From Takakia lepidozioides (Eukaryota > Streptophyta > Takakiopsida > Takakiales > Takakiaceae): 60,000 bases of DNA. The DNA lies in NCBI GenBank assembly GCA_030704615.1, contig CM060731.1, positions 79,218,756 through 79,278,755 on the forward strand, in the 5' to 3' direction. This document shows positions 47,284 through 56,300 of this stretch, one piece after another (position 1 is the first letter of the stretch; every line of letters begins with the position of its first letter). Both the position numbers and the translations under genes were made by a program. The notes under the pieces are model-generated. The model saw nothing but the letters and a program-made list of their open reading frames with translations. It had not been told where the DNA came from and did not search any database.

Positions 47284-48100
47284 TTATGTTGGGTGAGGCA
47301 CGATCCTCACCCGACCATCCTCCCACACGCGAAGCAGGTGTATCCCCTCCCACTTGAACCTCTTGGCTTGTTGCAGGATCCGATCTCTCTCTTTGGCAGT
47401 CACACTAGCTGCCGTGTCTCCAGTGCGGAGGTAGTCCAACACAACCGAATCCTCATGTATATCTCTGGCACCATCTGGCTCATCACTAGCCTCAGGGTCC
47501 TCAGACACTCCGTCTATAATCATCCCTGTTGTAGGTCCAATCTGACCTCCCGATGCCAAGATACACAAAAAGGCAGATGCATGTCATCCCGGCACCATCT
47601 CCTCGTCCGTCTCACCATGCCACCGAATTCCAGTGTTATCGTGTTGGCTTGTGCATGGATTGTGACTCAATCCATCCGCATCCCTATTGACCAAACCCGG
47701 TCGATGCACAACCTGAAAGTCATACTCCTGGAGTATAAGTGCCCACCGTGCAAGCTTCCTTGTAAGCTTGTCTGACTCCATCAACCACTTGAGTGGCTGG
47801 TGATCCGTGATAAGGGTGAAGAGATTGCCGTATAGATAGCACCTGAAGTGTGCCACGGCCCACACTGCAGCTAAGCACTCCCCCTCATATGAGCTGTACT
47901 TAGACTCTGCAGCGTTGTTCGAGCGGCTAGCATAAGCCACTACGAACTCTCTTCCCTCATCATCCACCTGTGTGAGCACCGCTCCAAGCCCTAGCATGCT
48001 CCAATCTGTATGCAGCTGAAAGGGACGCCCCCTGATAGGTCGTCTCAAGATGGGCGCCGAGGTCAACCTCGCCTTGAGCTCCTGAAAAGCTGCAGGGTTG
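47284..48100 (-). CDS. Gypsy RNase H and tether in inverted orientation
   Basis: Minus-strand reading starts AFQELKARLTSAPILRRP next to the inversion point, which is what should follow WEDEQEQ of the RT. It continues through LHTDWSMLGLGAVLTQ, SSYEGECLAAVWAVAHFRCYL, FTLITDHQPLKWLM, LARWALILQEYDF and the end motif VHRPGLVNRDADGLS. Asp and Glu of the catalytic site are present. A stop at 47585 and another at about 47284 separate it from the integrase finger. Confidence 0.9.
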
Positions 48101-48508
48101 CGTTGCATGCTATGTGGGCATGCTCGTGGTGCCGCCACTATGCTGGTGTGTGATTGATGCTCAAGAGGTTGGCACATGGGATGCTTGACACCACCTCTTG
48201 AGAGGGTTCCTGATGGAGATTGGTTATGTCCACACTGCTTGGGATAGTGACAGTGGATATGACTAGTGGCAGCTAACAAGACATGGGAGGCCAAGCTCAT
48301 AGGAGTCAATACCCGAGATCTCAAGCTCAAGTTCACAGGTTGCAAGATGGCGACTAACGATGGGGCAACTCTTGTACCCGACCTCTTGATCTATCGAGTT
48401 TGAGTGTAGTAGGAATAGTGGTAGAGGACTTAGTGAGGCTATGGCCACTATCACATCTTGTGGCTACCTGGACTTAGAGGGACCTAAGCGCCAGCTAGGG
48501 GGGCGATT
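48101..48508 (+). other. Gypsy 3' region with purine tract
   Basis: This non-coding stretch follows the inverted block and restores normal element order. It ends in the run ctaggggggcgat immediately before TGTGATGG, which looks like a polypurine tract next to the start of an LTR. Confidence 0.55.
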
Positions 48509-49377
48509 GTGATGGACTAGTGGCTGCACTAGTGGTGGCTAGTGGCAGCCTAATGATGGACTAGTGGCTGCACTAGTGGTGACTAGTGGTTGTCTAGTGG
48601 CAGCCTAGTGGTGCTAGGCTAGTGATAGACTAGTGTTTGGTGTGCACATGTGTTGTGTGATTTTGGACAGCGATGTAATTATGTAGCGATATGTATGCGC
48701 ACGACAGCTGTCAAGTTATTTTACCACTAGTGTGAAGTTAGCTAGGAAATAGCTAACTTTCATATATTGACATTTGGGATTGACCCAAGTGTCAATCCAG
48801 GGGTCAATACATGTTTGGGCACCTGACGTGGTTATCTTCACGGCAGATCGCGGTGGGCTCATCTTTCTTGAGTTGAGCCTCACCGCGTCTAGCTATGGCA
48901 CCGTAGCGTGGATTCCCCATGGCGTGGGGTGCACTTGGCTCGACTTAATATATGAGTGATGTTTTCATGTGCAAGTATGTGAGTTTGAGAGAGCTTGTGT
49001 GCTTGTATCATTTCCTTTCCTTATCATTGTGATGGACTAGTGGCAACCTAGTGATGGACTAGTGGCTGCACTAGTGGTGGCTAGTGGCAGCCTAGTTGTT
49101 GGACTAGTGGCTCCACTAGTGGTGGCTAGTGGCAGCCTAGTGGTGGACTAGTGGCTCCACTAGTGATGGCTAGTGACAGACTAGTGGTTGGACTAGTGGT
49201 GGCTAGTGGCAACCTAGTGATGGACTAGTGGCTGCACTAGTGGTGACTAGTGGTTGTCTAGTGGCAGCCTAGTGGTGCACTAGTGGTGGACTAGTGATAG
49301 ACTAGTGTTTGGTGTGCACATGTGTTGTGTGATTTTGGACAACGATGTAGTTGTGTAGCGATATGTATGCGCACGAC
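48509..49377 (+). mobile_element. Gypsy LTR blocks in the order B-A-B
   Basis: Block B (TGTGATGGACTAGTGG ... GCGCACGACA) occurs at 48509-48706 in a short form and at 49028-49377 in a longer form. Block A (TGTCAAG ... CCTTATCA) lies between them at 48709-49026. Block B is built of dozens of CTAGTGG heptamers in a higher-order pattern. Its last 90 bases (gtgtttggtgtgcacatg ... tatgcgcacgaca) are nearly identical in both copies. The purine tract lies before the first B, whereas the AGGA flanks suit an element running from A to B; see findings. Confidence 0.75.
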
Positions 49378-49429
49378 AAGGACCGTTCGTAACTCGTTAT
49401 AACTTATTTGTTAACATCAATTTTCCTTG

Positions 49430-50560
49430 TTCTCCAGCTTTCGGAGTTCATTGCACATACCCATATACACGTCATGACCAAATTCGCACCTAATGCAAGT
49501 TAGCTGGTTGAGTGAAGCTTTGATAGTTTGGAGTGACTTTGACATGATTCTGCCAATGTGACAATAGGAAAATATCAGAAGAAGTAACACGACGAGGAGA
49601 ATTTGTGGAATGAATACTTTTCTGACCCCATTCAATGGTGGGACCATCGATGCAAGAAGATGAATGTTTGTTGGATTATAGAGAGTAGCGATTGCAATGA
49701 GCGTAGAACTGTTGTTGATATGTTGAGTTGGGGGTGCTTCCTAGAACAAGTCTCGGTTGTCATCGTCAACTGCTAGCAACAAGGCAAGGTTGTATGCATG
49801 ATTCGTGCAAGGCATGGATAGCTGAAGGAACCAGGATAGAGTGTGGGTGCAGATTCACCCAAGAGGGCCGGATATCAAGCTCCAGATTAACTATGAAGCT
49901 ACAAGAAACCTGCATAGGTAGATGGTCAACTGGCAGCAACGGCACAATTGATAAAAATCAGACATGTTAATGAAGGCATCTTCTCAGCACATTTCACCCT
50001 ATTTTTCCCTCTTATCAGAATCGGCCCAAAATTTCCATGTTGAATCTGCAAGTTAGCTGGTTGAGTGAATCTAGTTTAGAGTGACTTTGACATGATACTG
50101 CTATGTGACAACAGGAAAGTATCAAAAAACAAGTAACAGACATGAGGAGAAGCTGTGGAATGAATACTTTTTTGCCCCCAATCAATGATGGGACAACCGA
50201 GGCAAAAAGGTGAATGCCTGTTACATTTCAGAGAGTAGCAGACGCAATTGAGCATAGGAACTAGTGTGATAAGCTGAGTTGGGTGTTTCCTAGAATAGAT
50301 GTAGGTTGTCATTGTCGCTACTAGCAGCAAGGCAAGGATTGAATGCATGATTTGTGCAGGGGCATGATAGCTGAAGGAGCAAGGATAGAGTGTGGTCCAG
50401 ATTCATCCTAGAGGGCCAAATTCAAGCACAAGATTACCTATGATTCCCTGTGGATCAATAACTACAAGAAACCTCCATGGGTAGATGGTCTATTCCGTGG
50501 AACTCACTGAAGTCTTGCATTATGAGGATGAGAACTGCTTGGCAGCTTACTTGCATGAGG
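49430..50560. repeat. Two tandem copies of a repeat unit of about 550 bp
   Basis: A unit beginning TGCAAGTTAGCTGGTTGAGT, then GAGTGACTTTGACATGAT, TGGAATGAATACTTTT and AAGAAACCTGCAT-like sequence, and closing with TCATTAACA/AGCACATTTCACCC, occurs at about 49495-50047. It occurs again at 50048-50500, truncated. The same unit recurs inside the CACTA element. No ORF or RT was recognised. It could be a solo repeat family or part of an unknown element. Confidence 0.7.
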
Positions 50561-51339
50561 CCTTGACCCTTAGGCAATCCCCAGAGCAGTAGTAGCTTTT
50601 GGGCTGCTTTTTTACTTTGTGTTTTTCATTTGTCCCATAAGCTCTTTGAGCTTTCCGCAAATGTAATAAAGTACCATTTTTGTTTCATTTCATTTTGTTT
50701 CATGGCACGTCTTTCATCGTTTGTGCATTTCTAATGCATGATTAGTTCTCTTGTATGGCATTACTAGTCGACTCACTACAAACACCAAAACTCCAAAGCA
50801 TGAATCACTATGAATGATTGTTCAAGTAATTTCGAGCACTTCATGTAAAGTAGTAAAGCAGTGGTTGCGCCAACTTCCGCAGTCGCAATTGTCACTAGGC
50901 ATGTAGCACTGCAAGTTATGTGGTCTATTACCACGGGGCGCCCCGGGCCCGTGGCCACGTGGCAGCAGTGCTGCTTGTCGTGGCGCCACCACGTCGGCGT
51001 CCACATCGTCGTCCACGTCCGCGTCCATGTGTCACCGCGCTTCGGTGAGTCGGTCCACTCATCCGGAGGGAAAAGTCAAAGTCAGCCCAAAAGGTCAGAC
51101 ACACGGGCCGCCCGTTTGGTTACGCCACGTGGTTCTTCAGCATTAATCGCATTAATCGTAGAGCAGTTGTTCGCGCGTCTGCGTCCTTTACCACTCCAAT
51201 CATTGGATGTCCAACCCAACTACCACGTCTGTTGTAACTAGTTGTTTGTAACTTCCAGTCAATCCCAGTTTTTTGACTTTTACAATTCCAAATGAGTCGT
51301 TACCCCAGTGGTAAATGACACGAATGCTTCTAGTGTACT
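50561..51339. other. Intergenic, with a short GC-rich patch
   Basis: No gene. The stretch 50930-51130 is clearly richer in C and G (gggcgccccgggcccgtggccacgtgg) than its surroundings and is CpG-dense, like an island or a piece of a GC-rich repeat. No start site can be assigned. Confidence 0.45.
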
Positions 51340-52364
51340 TTTTTTTAACACCAGCTGGATCTTAGTATTGATATATATATATACTTATTTATTTGCAGAA
51401 AGGGTTAGTAGCCCTTGAGAACTTTATTATAAGTTATTGTGGGGAAAAAAATTAAAACCCCGGATGAGTCATAAGGCACACACACTGCAAGCAGTGAAGA
51501 ACGAACCCTTTCTCTCAGTACGAGAGAATGATCAGTGAAGAAGATCTGTCTGCCCTAGGGCTGCAACTAAGGGTGAAGCCACTATGTCTGCAGGATTGCC
51601 TGACTATGAGAATTCAATAGCAGAGCCCTAAGCTATGCATAGTAACCCAGTTTGCATTTTATGAATGGTAGAGAAGAACACCTCAGGAACTCGTTGCCCA
51701 AAAACTATCATTCAAAACATCATAGCAAAATAAGCAAGTTGGGATCGTCTGATCCCTTCCAAACTGGATGCACCCTATGAGAACCGCGAACCTTGTTATC
51801 CCCTGGAAAGTGAAACAACCCTATCTGTACTGAAGCCTGGAAGCAGACGATGAGGGCCTAAGGTGCTTCCAGTTGATATCTCGATCGAACTCAGGAAACA
51901 CTGTGCAGGGTCGAGCAATCACTACAACAGATTGCGGCTTTTACGACTCTGTGCTATGACTACAAATGCAGTTATGAAAGCCATTTACGACTTCATGACT
52001 CTGCAGTCGTAGAACCCTAGTCAGTTATGGCATGGCAGATATGACTCGCCAGCCTGGCTATGACATGGTGCCTGAGCAGCTGTGGGGGGTAGTCATACAC
52101 GCTGGCTTTACTGAATGACTGAACGGGTCCATGTCAGCCGCTGTATAAGAGAGACACGTGCTCTCTACAGAACACGCCACGTGTCAGACTGCGACACCAT
52201 CCGACTGCAGAGGAGGGAATCAGACGCATGTGTCGCATCGTGATTTTGACACGTGGTTCCTCATGTCAATTGACACGCGTCGCTGGGGGGGGGGGTTGGG
52301 GATTTAATTTATTGTTATAATAATAATAATTATTATTATTATTATTATTATTACTTTTGACCAA

Positions 52365-53260
52365 CATTTTGGGTGTTTCCTAGAACAAATCTAGGCTGTC
52401 ATTATCAGCTGCAAGGCAAGGAAGTATGCATGATTTGTGCAGAAGCAGTGATAGCTGAAAGAGCAGGGATAGAGTATGGGTCCAGATTCATCCACGAGGG
52501 CCAGATTTCAAGCACATGATTACCTATGATTACCTGTGGATTTAGCTATAAGAAACCTGCATGGGTAGATGGTGAACTGGAAGCCGCAGGAATAGCGGCA
52601 CAATTGATAAAATCAAGCACTGCTAATAAAGGCACCTTCTTCAGCACATTTCACCCTGTTTTTCCTTCTTATCAGAACCGGCCCTAAATTTCAATGTCTG
52701 CAAGTTAGCTAGTTGAGTGAATCTAGTTTGGAGTGACTTTGACATGATATTGCCAATGTGACAACAGGAAAGTATCGAAAAACAGTTAACGGAGATGAGG
52801 GGAAGCTGTGGAATGAATACTTTTCTGACCCCAGGCAATGGTGGGACAACCGAGGCAAAAAGGTAAATGCCTGTTGGATTACAGAGAGTAGCAGAGGCAA
52901 TTGAGAATAGGAATTAGTGTGGTAAGTTGAGTTGGGTGTTTGCTGGAACAAATGTAGGCTGTCATTGTCAGCTGCTAACAGCAATGCAAGGATATATGCA
53001 TGATCTGTGCAGAGGCATGGATAGCTGAAGGAGCAGGGATAGAGTGTGGGTCCAGATCATCCAAGAAAGCTGGATTTCAAGCTCCAGATTACCGATGATT
53101 CCCTGTGGAAGGATAGCTACAAGAAACCTGCATGGGTAGATGGTCATGGGTAGATGGTAGATAGTTTGGAGTGATTTTGACATGATACTGCCAAAGTGAC
53201 AATAAAAAAGTATCCATAAACAGGTAACAGTAGCAGACGCAATTCAGCATAAGCACTAAG
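52365..53260. repeat. Copies three and four of the ~550-bp unit, inside the CACTA
   Basis: Copy three enters mid-unit at 52365 (gggtgtttcctagaacaaat), and copy four runs from about 52695 to 53160. The final piece 53160-53245 repeats the gagtgattttgacatgatactgcca start. A further, inverted copy occupies about 54515-54920. The copies are similar enough to align by eye to those at 49430-50560. Confidence 0.7.
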
Positions 53261-53437
53261 GCAAACTCTCCTTCCCCGAAAGGGTGTGTTTTGGTATTTG
53301 AGCGAATAAATATTTTATCTAAGAATATAATTTCAAAAATTCGTTATTTAATAATGTGCCACTGTCCACCATTCCACAACTTCTCCTCGTCTCTGTGACC
53401 TGTTTCTGGATACTTTTCTGTTGTCACATTGGCATCA

Positions 53438-54470
53438 TGTCAAAGTTCAGATCGACATCTAGTACAATTCCAGCTTGGACGATGCTACCACGAACCTCTT
53501 TGCTATTTTGCAGGGCTGCCAGGCTTGCACACATGTTGCAAATGTAACAAACGCGATGTGGTTGCGCTGCAGTATCACTTCCCACACCACTTGCTCATAG
53601 ACCTCTCCAAAGGGCCTCCATCATGCGCCGCTGTTGTGCATATCCTGGGATCATCATCCTCCATGCACCCCAATTCGGCATACAAGTCCACAAGGGCATA
53701 GTTCAGAACAACATTTGTTTAATTCCAGCTTGGACGATGTCATCACAAACCCCGTCTTCACTCATTGCCTAGTCTAGTTAAGTGCAATTATGGGCTAGGC
53801 TGGTACCACATCTCATTCAGCCATATTATCAAAACAGCCATGTATCCTTGTAGTTGCACCCCGCAACCTTGGCATACATGTCCACTACGGCAACGTTCAG
53901 AATCACATCAGATACAATACCAGCTTTGACAATATCACCGTGGACCTCTGTACCCTTTTTCAGGGCTGCCAGGCGTGCATTTGACATACATATCCACCAA
54001 GGCAGTGTTTAGAGTGACATCTAGTGGTACAATTCCAGATTTGATAATGGACCTTTGCATCCTTTCCAGGGCTACCAGGCTCGCATTTGACATACATGTA
54101 CACCAGGGGAATGTTCAGAATGACATCAAGTACAATTCCAGCTTTGATGATGTCACCATGAACCTCTTGGCCCCTTCCCAGGGCTGCTAGGCTCGCATAT
54201 GCATATTAACAAACACAAATGAACATGACCTGGTTTGGCTTCATTCTTTCCCACATCATTTGTTCTTAGGTTTCCAAAGCCTTACTCCCACACCTATGCT
54301 ATACACACCTTACAATCATGGCAGTCCACAACACCACATCTCATTTAGCCATGTTGTCGAACTCTTCCTTTGCATCAGGCTTGCTGCACCCACATTTGGC
54401 ATACATGTCCACTAGGGCAGTGGTCAGAATGACAACTAGTACAATTTCAGCTTTGATGATGGCACATGGC
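53438..54470 (-). pseudogene. Degenerate PPR-protein segment repeated about six times
   Basis: Minus-strand reading gives repeated blocks of a pentatricopeptide repeat: VHGDIIKAGIVLDVIL, then NTALVDMYAKCG-like strings, at about 54385-54470, 54075-54160, 53950-54050, 53865-53945, 53700-53750 and 53438-53525. In the copy near 54310-54440 the text continues into MAK, a stop, DVVLWTAMI, the typical start of the following PPR motif. The spacing of about 113 bp does not match a normal 105-bp PPR period, because the same segment is copied rather than successive motifs. Frames are broken throughout. PPR proteins bind organelle RNA. This looks like host coding DNA captured and amplified by the CACTA. 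Confidence 0.75.
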
Positions 54471-54935
54471 CAAGAGATATCCCAATATCCCGCTACCAAT
54501 GGGTTCAATGCATACTCTTGTCACATTGGCAGTATCATGTCAAAGTCACTCCAACTAGATTCACTCAACCAGCTAACTTGCAGAATTGAACATGAAAATT
54601 TAGGGCCGATTCTGATAAGAGGGGAAAATAGGGTGAAATGTGTTTCAGAAGGTGCCTTCATTAGCAGTGCTTGATTGTATCAATTGTGCTGCTGTTGCTG
54701 CGGCTTCCAATTGACCATCTACCCATGCAGGTTTCTTGTATCTATCCTTCCACAGGGAATCATAGATAATCTGGAGCTTGAAATCTGGCCCTCTTCCACA
54801 CTCTATCCCTGCTCCTTCAGCTATCTATGCCTCTGCACAAAATCATGCATACAACAATCATTCCAGCAAACACCCCTAACCCTACTTATCAATGAGCAAT
54901 GAGCTAACTTACATAATTCAATATGCATCTCAAGG

Positions 54936-55722
54936 CCGAGTCTGATGAGAGGGCAAAACAGGCTGAAATAGGTCAAAGAAGAACCCATAGAGGATTTGAC
55001 CGACCATCAACCCAAAATGACCTCTTGTGTGTGCTGCTTGTGTCTTGTAGTCAGGTAATGTCGGATTGGTCTGTGAGAACCAGCACGGTGCAGATGAGCA
55101 GGCAGAGATTGAAACACGGCCTGCTAAGACCAAGCTGACTCTCCCAAGAACCTTGAAACATCAGGAAAGCTGAGGTACTCACGGACCAAGGGAGAGAGTT
55201 CTTGGGGGAGTTTCAGGCTTTGTGTGATAAAGCCTTGATAGACCACCGTACCACTTCTCAGGACCATCCTGAGGCCGATGGCTTGGCAGAGAGAGTGGTA
55301 CCAAATCATGGTACTAACAGGAGCCAACAGCCCACATTTGCAGGATGGACAAACTTCTTCACATCGTACATTAAGGAAAAGCCACACCTTGCCATTGCGG
55401 TTGTCGCACCATCGTGAAGGATCTTTAAAAATCTCATGCCAACTCTACTCCGTGCTGCAAATGAAGGGCCGAGTCTGATGAGAGGGCAAAACAGGCTGAA
55501 ATAGGTCGAAGAAGAAGGTGCCCTCACCACATTGTCCTCGACCTTGTGTCATGACCCATGGAGGATTTGACTGACCATGAACCCAAGAGGACCTCTTTAG
55601 TGTGCTGCTTGTTTCTGTAGTCAGGTAATGTCGGATTGGTCTGTGAGAACCACCACGGTGCAGCTAAACGGGTAGAGATTGAAACACGGCCTGCTAAGAC
55701 CAAGCTGACTCTCCCAAGAACG
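54936..55722. repeat. Direct repeat (about 210-250 bp) flanking a gypsy integrase scrap
   Basis: Segment 54936-55146 (gagtctgatgagagggcaaa ... gctgactctcccaagaac) recurs at 55469-55722 with a 40-bp extra stretch. Between them, 55166-55300 on the plus strand reads AEVLTDQGREFLGEFQALCD and DHPEADGLAERVV, the D-to-E part of a gypsy integrase core close to that at 46850-46915. It is a captured or inserted fragment. Confidence 0.75.
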
Positions 55723-56300
55723 ACGAGCTCCCAGCCAAAACTCCTCGCACACATACCCTAGCGTTTCTAGGGTTGCTTGCTTCAGATGCGAAGGTTGCTC
55801 CAACTGCGGCCTCCCATGCAGGTTTGCCTTCCCTCCCGCTCGCTCTAAGTCCCAGCCCTCTCTCTCTATCTCCCTCCCTCCCGCTCACTCTAATTCTATT
55901 CACGGCTACCGTGATGGGCAACTTTTTAAGTTTTTAAACCTTCTTGCAAACCCTATAAGCAATTTTTTGATTTTTTTTAAAAAAAATTAAAGGAAGCCTC
56001 AGGCCCTTGAGGAGGGGGAAAAATTAACCCCCTTTCATTTGGGCCATGAGACCTACAGGACGATCAACGCCCAAACATATCGTCACGAACAATCCCACAC
56101 ACGGGGTAGGGCAGCGGGTTTGAACCCCGAACCACCGGGGCGACACACTGTGCACCTCTAGCCGATGTGTTTTTTTCAAATCTTTTGCACTTTGATTTTT
56201 TTTCTTAAAATTCATTCTAGTGGTTAGAGTCTCCGACATTTTTTCAAAATATAAATATTGATATATTATATATATAACCAGGAAAGCATGTGTCGACACG
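55723..56300. other. CACTA internal filler
   Basis: Contains a CT-rich run (55820-55890), A/T-rich stretches and a box-B-like GGGTTTGAACCCC at 56116-56128 that might mark a SINE head. A TA-run lies near 56260-56275. No gene seen. Confidence 0.45.

Larger units (their letters stand above)
38647..49377 (+). mobile_element. Ty3/gypsy retrotransposon carrying a DNA methyltransferase (decayed, rearranged)
   Basis: A single large element spans this interval. Order on the plus strand: LTR block A, a 2.2-kb leader, gag with two zinc knuckles, a repeat-bearing linker, protease-like domain, C5 cytosine methyltransferase and reverse transcriptase. An inverted block with RNase H and integrase follows, then the 3' region and LTR blocks B, A, B. 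The outer ends start TGTCAAG and end GCGCACGACA, with AGGA on both sides (38643-38646 and 49378-49381 or one base over), a possible 4-bp target duplication. At least four frame breaks and several stops mean it cannot encode working proteins now. Its parts are described separately. Confidence 0.88.
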
